The notes below the pieces were generated by a model, which saw only the letters and a program-made list of their open reading frames with translations, did no database searches and was not told the origin of the DNA. From contig CBFFRQ010000078.1 of assembly GCA_965644315.1 (NCBI GenBank), positions 186,001-250,000 on the forward strand: DNA of 64,000 bases, written 5' to 3'. Positions within the stretch are counted from its first letter, which is position 1, and every line of letters begins with the position of its first letter. The translations under genes were made by a program, and so were the position numbers. This DNA is from Caecitellus pseudoparvulus. Taxonomy: Eukaryota; Bigyra: Bicosoecida. Of this stretch, positions 38,989-50,796 are shown piece after piece.

Positions 38989-40237
38989 ATGTTGGCAGCT
39001 TCCTCTTCCCGTGCGTGCAGTGAGAGGTGGCCTCACATACTGTGTATTTCGTTCTCGCACACTCACTGCGCGCTCTCCTGCAGGTGGCGCTGGCCGAGCC
39101 CTGCGCACACAACGCCTGGGGAGCGCCTGGCGTAGTGCCAGCAGTGTTGGCCTGGCCGATGCACGCCCTGGACAGCCCTTCTGGCCACCCCAGGAGCTCC
39201 CCAAAGCAGTGGGTTTCCTCGGCTTGGGAAAGATGGGCTCTGGCATGGTGGCAAACCTGCGCCAGGCAGGCGTGCAGGTGCACGTGTTTGACGTCAGCGC
39301 GGCAGCCGCTGCCGCCGCTGCAGGGGACGGCGTCACGGCCCACGGCAGCCCCCTGGACGTGGTGGCTGCGACAGGAGAGGTGGACCAAGCCACCACGCCC
39401 CTCATCTCCATGCTGCCCAATGACACCGCTGTGCGCAGTGTGTTCATGGAGGGCGCTACGCCCCTGCCTGCTGCCGCCAGCACTGCCCTCAGCGCCTCCC
39501 AGGCCGGCCCCCTCCTGCACATCTCCTGCAGCACCATCTCTCCAGCGCTGTCAGGGGAGCTGCAGGCAGCCCACGCCGCCGTTGGCCAGGCCTACATCGG
39601 CGCACCGGTGTTCGCACGCCCCGACGGCATCGCACGCAAGGAGGCCTCCTTCGTGCTGGGGGGGGACCCCGACGCCGCCCAGGCGGCGGGGTCCATCCTG
39701 GCCACCAGCACGCCCGCCGCAACGGGGGACACATCCCTGCCCTCCTCCGGCCTGTACTACTTTGGAGCCAGCCCAGGCGCAGGCAACGTCGTGAAGTTGT
39801 GCGGGAACTTCCTCATCGCCAGCACCATCGAGGGGCTGGCGGAGGCTGCTGCACTGGCGGAGAACTCGGGCGTGGACCGGGAGGGCGTCATCAACATGCT
39901 CACCAGCACCATCTTCGACTGCCTCATCTACAAGGGGTACGGCCAGCGCGTGGGGCAGCGCGACCACAAGCCCGGCGGCTTCGCCCTGGACCTGGGCAAG
40001 AAGGACGTCTCCCTCGTCCTCTCCGCAGCCGATGCGGTGGCCACGCCCATGCCGCTGGCGTCCCTGCTGCGGGACAGATTCGTCTCGGCGCAGGCGGCCG
40101 GGTGGGGCGACTTCGACTGGTCTGGCATCGGCTTGAAGGTGTCGGCCGACGCAGGGGTGGACGTGTCAGACCACGTGGCGCGTGTGCAGCAAGAAATCGC
40201 CGCTGCCGCCTGCACAGGGACAGAGGGCACAAAGTAA
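38989..40237 (+). CDS. 3-hydroxyisobutyrate dehydrogenase-like oxidoreductase
   Basis: Beta-hydroxyacid dehydrogenase family, NAD(P)-dependent. Exon 1 is only 22 nt (38989-39010). After a 73-nt intron, exon 2 is 39084-40237; total about 391 residues. The spliced N-terminus, MLAASSSRGAGRALRTQRLG, is a clear mitochondrial presequence. The dinucleotide fold starts AVGFLGLGKMGSGMVANLRQ. ISMLPNDTAVRSVF and HISCSTISPALS are the nucleotide and substrate loops, and YIGAPVFARPDGI matches the usual D/GAPVSGG region. The catalytic lysine is in GNVVKLCGNFLIAS. HIBADH acts in valine catabolism; glyoxylate/succinic semialdehyde reductases share the fold, so the exact substrate is not fixed. It ends 25 bp before the convergent XMAP215 stop. 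Confidence 0.85.
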
Positions 40238-40262
40238 GCCACGCATACGCCGTGCAATGCAT

Positions 40263-43200
40263 TCAATTCTCCTTGTCGGCACGGGAGTCACCGCCAGCCG
40301 CGCGGCGCGTGCCGCCCAGCCGGCTCTTCAAACTGGCCATGCGGGATCGGAGGGAAGCAGTGCGAGCCGAGCTGTCTGCCACTGACCCTGGGTTCCCCAG
40401 CACCGCGTCAGCAGTTGGCACACTGGAGGCAGTGCGGGGAATGCCCGTGGCGCCTGCAGCGAGGGACAGGGGAGACACGCCCACCTTGGCTGGGGATGTG
40501 CCTTGGTGTGGCGGCGTGCGGGGCGCTGCAGCAGCTGCCGCATCACTGGCCTCCGCTGCTGAGGCGTCTGCAGGTCGGGTGGGAGTGGGGGGGGACGCAG
40601 CCGGCGCGCACCCCTGCCCTGTGGCGCCGTTGTCGCCCTTGGCCGGGGACACCTGTACCGTGACTGTCTGCGGCTCCCCTGCAACACCCTCACTGCCACC
40701 GCCCAGCCGCGCTGCCAGGCGAGCATAGGCGTCAGAGTACGTGGTGTCCAAGGCGTCCCCTTCGTGTGCAATGCGCCCGCCCCCGCTGCTGGAGCCGCCC
40801 GCCACAGGGGCCCTCGAACGGTACACCATGCGCTTGGCTTTGAGGATTTGCTCCTTGGCGGGTGTACCTGCCACCTTGGCCGCCACGTTGGCCATGGTGC
40901 TTGCCAGCTCCGGGTACGCCTCCTCCACCGCCAGGATGAGGCGCATGGCACGGCCTTCCTCGCTCTTCGGCAGTCCTGAGCTGAGGGCCATCTGCAGGGC
41001 GCGGGCGTAGCAGGAGATGACGGCATTCAGCACCGTCACGCCGCCCACCTCGTCACTGCCTGTGCCCTTGGCGCTCTTGCCGTGGGTGAGCTTGGACAAG
41101 GTGGAGACGACTTCGGGGGCGCCAGCGCACACGCCGCCGTCCCCCGCGAAGCCCTCCGCTCGGGCAACCTCCGGCGCCAGCTGCTTCACGAACTGCACGA
41201 CATACGTCCAGACAACTGACGTGGGGGGGATGCCGCCCCCTCGCAGGGCGCCCAGCGTGTCGTGCACCCGGTACTGCACGAGGTGCCGCAGCAGCACCAG
41301 CACCGCATACAGGGGCGTCGTGGACCCGGGTGTTTCGGCCAGCGTGCAGCGCTGGGATACCATGAACTCATGGGCAGCAGTGACGAGGGGGGGCACGTTG
41401 AAGCCCTGGTAGGGCCGGCTCGCCCCGGCACGGTCAGCCTTCACCTCGTGGGAGGTGGACCGCCCCAGCAGCTGCGTCATGTTGCGCACGGTGGACTTGG
41501 GCATGCGCGTGCGGCCAGTGTGGGCTGCCGCTGCCTCGGACCGCCCGCCACTGCCTTCCACGGACGCCCGGGACAGCGCCCCCACCAGCGCCAGCATGGT
41601 GGCGTCCTGCGGGGCCCGGAAGGTCATGCGCATGACGACCTTGCTCACTGCAGCGCGGACGGCCTTGGGCAGGGCCACGTCCACACACCGCTGGGTGGTC
41701 TCCATCAGCACGGAGTTCAGGGTGGGCGCGTCCACTGCCCCCGCCAGCGTCGGCACGCTGAACCAAGCGCCCAGCAACTCCACACACGGCACGGCGAAGG
41801 ACATGTCAGGGTGCCCCATGGCACGCCACGTCTCACTGTCGGAGCTGGTGGGGCGAATGCTGCCACCGAACGCGGCGGTTGTCAGCGTCGTCAAGGCCTT
41901 GAGCAGGAGGCGTGCGTTGTCCTTCCATGGCGCCAGGCTGGACGTGTCGCCGCCTGCCGCCACTGCCGCCCCCGACTCCAGACGGGACTGCAGCGCGGCC
42001 ACCGCGCGCAAGCCGGCAGCGTACGCCGGGTGAGACGGCGACACCGTGCCCACGTCCGCTGGCAGTTCGCCTGGGGCGACAGTGGTGTCCACGGCGCTGC
42101 CGCCTCCTCTCCGCGCGGCACGTGCCGTGGACACGGCGTCTGTGAACACGCGCTGGGCAGCGTACAGCTCATGCAGTGCCACCACCATCCAGTCAGGCGT
42201 GCCAGGCGCCACGACGGACCGCACGGCTGCCAAGTCGCCACCTGCACCGTCATCACCCCCAGCCACAGTCATGTCCAGTCGGGTGGCGTCCAGCAGGTTC
42301 AAGGCGCCGTCCTGGGAGGCGCCAGATGCCACAGAGGCGCCCCCCACGGACGGAGCGGGTGACGGCGGCACGGAAGGCTCGTCCAGCACCAGCTGCAGGA
42401 CGGCGCCCCCCATGGATGCCCGCCGCTGGTCGTCTCCAGGGGTGGCTGCCTCCGGCGCAGGGGAGGCCAGGCCTCCGTCCTGACCGGCATGGGGCTTCGC
42501 GTGGGGAGTTGCGAAGGCGCCCTGTGACGGCCCCTGGGGCGCAGGGGAGAAGAAGGGGCCGTGGCTGGGCGACTCCACCCCAGCTGCCACGTGCTTGTGG
42601 ATCTCGTTGCTGGAGATGATGCCAGTCTCGCGCCGCCGGTTGCGGCCTTTGGAGCGAGGCGTCATGACTGCACCCTCGCTGCCACCCACGTGCGCCAAGG
42701 GCACGGCGTCGCCACCGCCTTCCCCCCCTTCTTCATCACTAGTCTCACCCCCTGGCCCGTGCTCGGGGGACAGCGCCGCTTGCAGGCTCTTCGCCAGTCC
42801 TGCTAGCTCGGGGTCCGAGACACTGACGCTGGGCGGCGGCAGACCCGTCCCTGCGCTGCGCTTGCCACCACCCCGCAGGACTGGGCGGGCGCGGTGCCCG
42901 CCAGCCTCCTCTGCCGCAGCCGCCTGACCTGCCTGGGAGCCAGCGCTGGCCAGGCGGGCTGCCCGCTGTGTCAGCATGTCCAGGCCCTTGGCGCCCAGCG
43001 CCTCCTCGCCCCCCGCGAGGCGCAGGGCCTTCTGCATGCCTTCCTCGGCCGACAGGGCGCCCTTGGACGTGTCAGTGTAGTACGCGGCCGCAGCCAGCAG
43101 CAGGCCCAGGGCCGCTTCCCGCACCTCCGCGTCCCGACCGCCCACACCTGCAGCCGCAGCCTTGAACACCTCCCGCCCAGCCAACCTGGACAGGGACGGT

Positions 43201-46200
43201 GCCGCGCCCTCGGCAGCGGCGAAGTGGCCCCCCATCAACTCCACGCCGCCAGTGGCCGCAGTGAAGATCTCCGCCACAGACTTGCGGTTCTTCATCTCGG
43301 GCAGGTTGCCGCCCATGCAGTGCAGCAGGGAGCGCATGCCTGCGAGGGCCAGGGGACCCGACGCCGGCGCGTCCTTGGCGTTCTCCGCCTGCCCCGTGCT
43401 CACGAGGACAGCGAGGTGGGTCAGGGTGCGCAGCAGGCTGCGGAAGGCGGCCCGCGTCGCCTCCCGAGTGGCGCCAGACGTCTCCCCCAGCGTCAGGGCG
43501 ATGGCGGCCATGTCCACCTCCGCCAGGCCACAGTCACAGCCCTCGTAGAAGGCCAGGACGGTACGCAGGAAGGACTGCGCCACGCCCACGGTGGTGCTCT
43601 TGGAGCTGCGCAGGCGCACGGCAATGAGGCGCAGGACACAGTCCAGGTACAGGCTCAGCCACTCCGGGTGGGCGGCCACCTCCCCCTCCAATGCAGTCAT
43701 GGCCCGTTCCGCGTCCTTGTGCCGGGTGGACAGCAGCGCGTCCAGGACGGCCGCGGGAGCGATGCAGCCTGCCGCTCGCCACTCGGCCGCCACCTCCCCC
43801 AGCGCCCCTGCTTCACCCGCCAGCCACACCTGCCCCCTGGCCCGGCGAGCCCGGGCCTGGCGATCCGCTGACGCCCCACGCTTGGCGAGGAGGGACAGCT
43901 CTGGCTCAGCTGTGGCCTTGGAGCGGGTGCTGCGGCCAGTGGACGCGGCGGCGACGCTGCGCCCTGTGCTGCCCAGCCTCCTGCTGCTGGCCCCTGAGCG
44001 GCCAGCTGCAGCGTCACTGTCTGTGCTGGGCTTGGCGGTTCCCTTGGGCGGTGCCTGGGAGGCCGCATTCCGCGCAGCTCGCCGGGCAGCGGCAGCAATG
44101 GAGGCGGCTGATCGGTGTGTGGGGGCGGAGCTGGGCACGAGGGGCGGAGGCACAGTGCCGTGCCCCAAAGACCCCGGCGGGGGGGGTGCCTCCGCCTCCT
44201 GCACCCCTTCCAGGGCGGCCTTGACGGCACCCTCCGTTGCACGCCGCGTGCCCTCGGGAAGGGCCCCCAGTGCAGCCTTGAAGGCACCCACCCCGCAGTG
44301 GCGAGCTGCTGCTGTGATGGCTGGGCCCGCCGCCTGCCGTGTCCCCACTGCACGGGCACCAGCGAGGGTGGTGAGGGCCGGCGCGATGGCAGCGGTGCCG
44401 GCAGCGAGGGTGCCTGGCGGGCACGCGTCCAGCAGCGGCGTGACCCACTGCATGAGCACGTCAGCGCCCGTGGCAGCCTTGAAGGCTGGGCGCATGACAG
44501 GCAGCAGGGCGTCCAGGGAGGGTGGGTGCGGTGCAGTGGCCTCGGCCGCTCCCAGGCCCTGCCCCACCCATGCAGTCAGGGCAGCCAGCGCGCCGCCCCG
44601 CACCAGGGTCTTCTTGTCGGGCACCAGCTTCAGGAGGGCCGGTGCGACGCCCTTGGTCCACTGAGTCAAGGCGCCCGTCGGCGTCGCCTTGGCAATGGCC
44701 TCAATGGCCGCGGCTGCCTTGGGCTTCACCGCCACCGCACCGTCGGCACAGGCAGCCCGCAGGCCCCACAGGGCCGCCTTCACAGAGGCGTCCACGACGA
44801 GGCCGAGGGTACTGGCGGCAGCCTTGTCAGCCGCCTCCCGCACCGCGTCCACCGCCTCCGCCCGGATCTGCCATGCCTTGCGGTCGTCTGTCACCTCCGC
44901 GGGCCCCTCCGTGTTGGCCATGTCCACCAGCGCCGCCTCCAGCCCCCGCCCCTCGCGGAACACCGCCCGGATGCTGGCATCCAGCTTCAACGCGTCAGAA
45001 TCTGCTGCGCCGCCACCAGCTGCAGCCTGTCCCGCTGTGCCCTTCCCGCTACCCGCCCCCTTGGCACCGCTGCCTGGCACGGGGTACGCTGCTTGCAGCT
45101 CGGGGCTGAGGGGCGCCAGCCCCACCACAGCAGACGGGTCCTCCTTCCAGGCAGCAAAGGCAGCCACTGTGCCGCCCTCTGCTGCGCTGGAGGCGTCTGG
45201 TGCTCGCTCAGCCGATGCACGGGCTGCCGACCACGCACCATCGTACCCTGCCGCCTCCCAGGCAGACTTGAGTGCGGACGCAGTGGCCTCGCGCATGCCT
45301 GGCGCAGCGGCAGACAGCCACGCCGACACCCGCGGGCCCACTGTCACGTGCAGCGTGTCCAGCAGGGTGCTAGCCCCTGCTTTCACAGCCCGGTTGCTGC
45401 TGCCAACACCTGTATCGTCGCCTGCTGCCCAGGCCACCATGGCCTGCAGGGCAGAGGATGGGAACGCGCCTGCGCCGTGAGCTGCCACCAGCTCTGCCAC
45501 TGCCCCAGACACGGCCGCGCGCAGCGGCAGCAGGGTCTTGGGTCCGCTGCCCAGGGCCAGCAGCTGCCTGCACACCTGTGCGGGGCCGATGACACTTGCC
45601 GCCGCGTGCAGCATGGCAGCCATGGCGGCACCCCCCCTGGCCTTGGCCTCTTTCAGCTTCTGCCCCAGCGGTGTGCCTCGCAGGGCCCACGCCAGAGTGG
45701 GCGCATCCAGCCCGTGGACGCCCACCTCCACCACCCCGGCGATGCCCTTGAGCAAGTTGGCGTTGGACAGTGCCTTGAAGCCGTTGGTGCTGGCGGCCAA
45801 AGCAGCCAGGGCGCAGCGCAGGGCGTGGTGAGCGTCTGGCGCCCTTGCCACAGCAGGGCCCAGGGACTCCATGACCTGCACCTTGTCCTGCCACTTGGCC
45901 GACTGCAGGCCTGACAGGTCCACGCCTGGCAAAGAGCCCAACGCGGCCTTGGCGGCGTCTGCGTCCGGCATGTCCCCAGCGGGTGCCACGGCAGTGTCTG
46001 GCCCGAACAAGTCGCCGCTGGCTGAGGTGGGCGCGGCTGCCGTGGCGCCCTTGGCGCTGCTCGAGAGCTGGGCCGCCTCGCCAGCAGCCGTTGCTGGTGC
46101 CCTGGCAGACTTCGTTGGTCGCTGGCTGCGTGCGGCGGGGGCCGCGGCTGCGGCAGGGGGCGCGTCGGAGGTTGCTGTGGCATCTGCACCCACCTCAGCC

Positions 46201-48369
46201 GTCATGCCCAGGGCAGCAGCTGCGGACAGGCTGTCTGCACTGGCCAGCCCCGCACGCACTCTGACTCTGTCCACTGCGTGCGCGTGCTGCTTGGCCAGGC
46301 GCTTCAGGATGGGCGCCAGCGTGGCGTGCTCGTCGCCAGGACTGCTCTCAGTGTGCACCCTGGACAGCAGCGCAGCCAGCGCCTCTTCTCCAGCCTCGCG
46401 CACAGCTGGCAGCTTGTGCCCCATGGCCAGCGCGGCGACTTCGCCCAGGCGCTGTACACCAGCTGGAGACAGGGCCGCATCAGGCAGCAAGCCTTCACAC
46501 GAGGCCAGCTCAGCCGTGAGGGTGGCCACATTCAGGGCAGCTTCTTTGGAGCTACCCCCCACCGCAGCCAACGTCTCCTCCAAGTCGTCCAGGGTTAGGC
46601 ATGCCTTGGTGCAGCCCAGGATGCCCTCCACTGCCGCGGCTGCCGCAGCTGCCTTCTTGTCTTTCAGGCGCGAGGCAAGGGTGGGCAAGGCCCCCTTCAC
46701 TGGCCCGTGCAGGGGCCCTCGCACACGCAGCGCCAACGCAGTGAGCAGCTGCATGCCGGCTACTGCAACCTTCACATGCGCGTCGCCTATGGCGGTGCGG
46801 CAGTGGCCCACCAGCTCGCTCCACTCGCGGGCACCACCAGCCACCCGCAGACCGGCAGCCTCCAGGGCGCCACGTGCAGACTCCAGCGCGCCGTGGCGCT
46901 CAGCCCACTTCTTGCTCGAGAGAGCTGCGCCCACTCCTGCTGCCCGCACAGCCTTGAAGACGTCCACAGGCTGCGCAGCCTGGAACTGCTCGGCATCCTG
47001 CTCAGCCACGTGGATGCCGCAGATGGTGCGGCCAGGGGGTGTGCCGGCAGCATCAGCGGCGGCGCCACCCGCAGCCGCACTTCCAGCAGTGCCGCTGCCA
47101 GCCCCTGCAGAAGCCAGTGCTGTCTGCACTTGGGTGGGGAGCTTGTCCGCGAACTTTGCCAGGGCGGCGTGAGTGGGCGCCGGCGCGGCTGCGAGCAGCG
47201 CGGCAGCAGCCTCGGCAGCTGCACCGGAGGTGGCCTTGTCGCTGGCCTGCACTGCGGAGGGTAGCTGGGACATGAGGGCTGCCCATGGGCCCTGTGCATC
47301 TGCCGCAGCAGCTTGCAAACCTGCTGCGCCAGCTGGCGTCGCGGCCAGCGCTGTGAGCGTGCCCCACGCCACGGCGTGCCCACGTTTGCGGCGCGGGTTG
47401 GACACTGCAGACGCGAGGGCTGGAAGCACCGATGCTGGCCCCTCTGCTGCTGCAACAGCCAGGATGCACTCCTGGGCTGACGTAGCGGTGCTGGCCTTGC
47501 TGCTGGGCAAGCCCTTCTCAGCCAGTGGTGAGGCCAAGTCTGCGAGGGAGCCAGTGACGGCAACGACGCCTTCAGGCCACTGCAGGACGCACTGCAGTGC
47601 TTTCAGTGCAGCGTCCAGCACTAGAGCGTTGCTCTCGCCGGCCCACTTGGCGAGCTTCTGGGACGATACTGCGCAACGAGAGAATGGGAGGGTGCAATTA
47701 CCGCTGCCAGATTGCGGCCCCGACGAGCTGCCACCACACGTACACAAGCCTTGCAGAGCTTCAAGCTCACGCCCTTCAGCAGCCTGCTTCACTTCGTTGA
47801 AAGCGTCCTTCCGAACCTTGGGCTTCTGCGAGCGGCGCGGAGAGGGCGGCGTTGCGCCGGCGCTCCTTAACGCCCTCGCCTCGCACAGAACGAACCTTGT
47901 CCGACAGCCGCGCTGCCAGGGGCCGGGCATCAGTGGCAACGGCGACTTCTTCACCACCACTTGCGGGGGGAAACGCATCTGGCGGCAGCGCGCCCTCCAA
48001 GGAGCTCAAATCATAGGAGCCTTTCCCAGGCATTCCGCCAGCCGCCGGCAGGGGAGGTGACGACGGCTGCTCTGCCTGTTGCTGGGCTGGCTCAGGGGAA
48101 GCTGGGCATGCACTCTGTTCACTTTTCGCTGTCTCCCCGTCGGTTTCGCCAGTATCTGGCTCGGCACTGTCTTTGGCGGCTGCAGCCGGTGGTGCCGTGT
48201 CACCTGCTGGCGTTGACACCGCAGGCGCTCCCTCGCCTTCGGGGTACGCGTCTGGCCCGAGAAGCGCATCCAGGTCGTAGCTCGCAGCGCCAGAGCCACT
48301 GATGGGCGGGCTCAACAACCCTGGCTCACTTGTGGCAGGAGCACTGCCCGCCACGGGGGACTCCGCCAT
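40263..48369 (-). CDS. XMAP215/Dis1-family TOG-domain microtubule polymerase
   Basis: About 2,644 residues from exons 48369-47896, 47825-47771 and 47668-40263. Splicing joins LAARLSDK to KPKVRKDAFNEVKQAAEG, which then runs into SQKLAKWAGESNALVLDAAL, the start of TOG1. HEAT-repeat TOG-like blocks follow near residues 150-390, 400-640 (SSKKWAERHGALESARGALE), 770-1000 (LQSAKWQDKVQVMESLG), 1100-1370 (AWQIRAEAVDAVREAADK) and 1450-1720 (VWLAGEAGALGEVAAEWRAA). The last about 400 residues form a conserved-looking helical C-terminal domain. TOG arrays bind tubulin and speed plus-end growth. The 158-residue N-terminal extension is unusual and contains two similar peptides (see findings). Larger than human CKAP5 (about 2,030). 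Confidence 0.88.
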
Positions 48370-48795
48370 CGCCAGTCTGGCCTGCGAACCTGGTCTGCAG
48401 CAGCGCAGCTGCACAGCTGGGTGCACAGCAGCTGAAGGAAGAGCGAGGAGGCAATGAAAACGGGACAAGTATGCACAGAGTGCGCAGTGCCGGGTGTTGC
48501 AATGGGCTGAGAGATTTGACGCAGCGCGGGTGCCCGCACGTGCCCAGGCTGCCCCAGCGATCCTCCACGCTGAACCCCCCAATCACCCAAACAGAGTTGC
48601 GAGAGTGCTCGAGGCACCCCCTCCCAAGTCTCGACTTTGGGCGCGGCCCTGCGAGACGACAGGTAGGGTGCCAATCTTTAAAACCTACAACGTTCGCAGT
48701 ACCCACGCTTTCCAGCCACTCACTCACCTCACCCTCCAGCTCCAGACACCGTCAGCAAAGCGCTCCATTTCCGCACCCCGCCCCCAGAGCCAAAC
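48370..48795. promoter_or_regulatory. divergent promoter region of XMAP215 and RNA-binding genes
   Basis: 426 bp. A near copy of the promoter decamer (CCATTTCCGC, 48765-48774, one mismatch) lies 21 bp before the ATG of the RNA-binding gene. No RNA gene seen. Confidence 0.4.
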
Positions 48796-49590
48796 ATGGC
48801 ATCCGCCAGCACACCAACAGCCGCAAGTGGGCAAGGTGAAGACCAGGCAGTTGTGCACATTACAAACATTCCGTCCGCAGTGGATGCCCGGGCGTTGTTC
48901 ATCTTCGTGACGCGGCGCTTGCCTCAGTCCTTGCGCAGCGCTGGCCTCAAGCTGACTGTCGCGCCAGACGGTGCCAGCGCCACCCTGCAGTGCAAAGACG
49001 CGGAGACGGCGGCAGCCGCTGCTGCAAAGCTAGGCCACCCCATCATGCGGGTGTCTGTCGCATCCCCACACTCACAGCGCATTGCGTCCGCTGCCGCCGC
49101 AGCCGGCGGCTGCGGCACCTCGGCGGACGCCGTTCAGCACACAGCAGCAGGCGAGGGACAAGCCACCACCAAGGTGAAGGACATTAGTAGGATTGCCCCT
49201 CCTTCTTGGAGGTATTCCCAGTCTGTTCACAGCAAAGGCGGTGGGGGCGGGACCCAACGCAAGCCAGACCACAGGCACGGGGGGCGCAAGGGCAGAGGCG
49301 TGGGGGCTGCCGGCAAGCGCCTCGTGACAGGCAGCTTGGGTGGATCTCGCGCTGCACAGGCAGCCCATGCCGAAGGCGTGGGTGTTGAGGCGTCCAGGAC
49401 GGCTGCGGCAGCGGCAGCAGAAACACGCCAGTTTGGCGGGGGCTCAGAACGGCCCCAGGGTCGGGGCCGGGGCTCCGGGCGGCACAGAGGTGGGGGCCGC
49501 AGCAGGGGGCCAGGAAGGAACCAGCACTCTGCCAACCGAAGGGGGAGGAAGGGCTCCTCCGGCAGCGATGGCATTGGGAAGCAGCAGTGA
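48796..49590 (+). CDS. RRM-like, RGG-rich RNA-binding protein
   Basis: 264 residues, single exon from ATG 48796. Residues about 18-90 (VVHITNIPSAVDARALFIFV, then TRRLPQSLRSAGLKLTV, SATLQCKDAETAAAAAAKLG and HPIMRVSV) follow the beta-alpha-beta-beta-alpha-beta pattern of a diverged RRM. It lacks strong aromatic RNP residues. A segment DISRIAPPSWRYSQSVHSKG follows. The C-terminal half is Gly/Arg/Ser/His-rich with RG and RGG repeats (GRGRGSGRHRGGGRSRGPGR), typical of RNA-binding, arginine-methylated proteins. No ortholog recognised; it could also be an Alba-like or nucleolar protein. Confidence 0.65.
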   Translation: MASASTPTAASGQGEDQAVVHITNIPSAVDARALFIFVTRRLPQSLRSAGLKLTVAPDGASATLQCKDAETAAAAAAKLGHPIMRVSVASPHSQRIASAAAAAGGCGTSADAVQHTAAGEGQATTKVKDISRIAPPSWRYSQSVHSKGGGGGTQRKPDHRHGGRKGRGVGAAGKRLVTGSLGGSRAAQAAHAEGVGVEASRTAAAAAAETRQFGGGSERPQGRGRGSGRHRGGGRSRGPGRNQHSANRRGRKGSSGSDGIGKQQ

Positions 49591-49786
49591 CGCGCGCAGC
49601 CAGCAGAATGCACGGTAGTCCGCACCGCCTGCCCCACACCTCGGAAGGGGCACCTGCTGCGCCCGGCCACATTCCAAACATTGCATTGCACCAGTGCAGT
49701 CGTCCATTGCAGGCTGCCTGCAGCTTGCGCCTGTGCGTTCGCGTGCACTCTGTCTAGACTTGCCGATAACAGTGCCTTTTGCTGCA

Positions 49787-50746
49787 ATGGCTGCAAGCGA
49801 AGGGAAGGTGAGAGCTGGATCGCAGCATGACAGTGCCCTGACACACTGGCATCATGGCTGATCGTCATTTGCTGTCTCCTGATCACCGCCTTTGCACTGC
49901 TGCCTCGCCAGGTATCTGGGCAACCAGCGGAAATTGCTCCCAGCCAAACGGCGGCACAGGACGAGGGCCAAGACACAGAAGCTGCCCTGGACCAGCCCCC
50001 TGCAGACATCGATACAACTACGTGTGAGTGGTCAGCTGGGCCCCAGCCCAAGGAAAACCCGGCGTTCACGAGCCGCCACTGCCCCCCCTTGCGCCTGAGT
50101 GGCTTCAGTGGAAGGCAAGTCAGCCGTGTATGACTACCTCATCAAGCACACACCGGTGAAGGTGGGGAAGAAGGCATCCTCAGAAGAGCGTGAGGCCATG
50201 GTGGGGGCGGACAGCACTCTGACGTACGGAGAAATCGCCTTCGCCCCGTTCGCCACGGCGCTGCACAAGATCCGGGACGTGTACGGCGGGGAGCAGGCGA
50301 TGAAGGGCGTGTTCTACGACATCGGCGCGGGAACGGGGAAGCCAGTCTTTGCGGCAGCCTTGCTGGGTGACTTCTCGCAGTGCATCGGCATTGAGATCCT
50401 GACTGGCCTGCACGGCATTTCGCTTGAGCTGCAGCAACGCTGGCAAGACAAGGTGCTGCCGGCCCTGCCCGAAGGCACCGCCAGCGCCAGCATTGACTTG
50501 CGATGTGAGGACTTCCTCAACGTGGACATGAATGATGCGACGGTGTGGTTTGCGAACTCCACGTGCTTCTCAGACAAACTCATGGGCAAGCTGGCGGAGG
50601 CAGTGGTGGACCAGGAGGTGGGCACCTTCGCCATCACTTTCACACGCAGCCTGCCCAGCCCCAAGTGGAAGGTCCTAGAGAGTGAGCTGCATCAAATGTC
50701 GTGGGGCGGCGCCACCGTGTACATCCAGCAGAAAGTGCTGCCGTGA
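49787..50746 (+). CDS. DOT1-like class I methyltransferase
   Basis: About 256 residues from exons 49787-49807, 49912-50023 and 50109-50746; phases agree, but the first two exons are less secure. The catalytic exon has the SAM-binding motif VFYDIGAGTGKPVFAAALLG, then CIGIEILTGLHGISLELQQR, DLRCEDFLNVDMNDATVWFA and NSTCFSDKLMGKLAEAV. These correspond to motif I, the GIE acidic loop and the DOT1-type NN/F-A-F region. The TLTYGEIAF stretch resembles the YGE segment before the DOT1 fold. DOT1 methylates histone H3 Lys79. Small DOT1-fold proteins in protists can have other substrates, so histone specificity is an inference. A promoter-like decamer falls inside the proposed exon 2 (49927-49936), which casts some doubt on the 5' model. 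Confidence 0.78.
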
Positions 50747-50796
50747 GCAGGCTTGCCGGCTACCTCTCCGCTGCAGGCACGTGCAATGCATTGCGC

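Noticed and set aside
41262-42362. 366-residue plus-strand frame and similar frames across 42894-45914
   Set aside because: Antisense to the XMAP215 exon; they are His/Gln/Arg-rich shadows of Ala-rich helical coding sequence.
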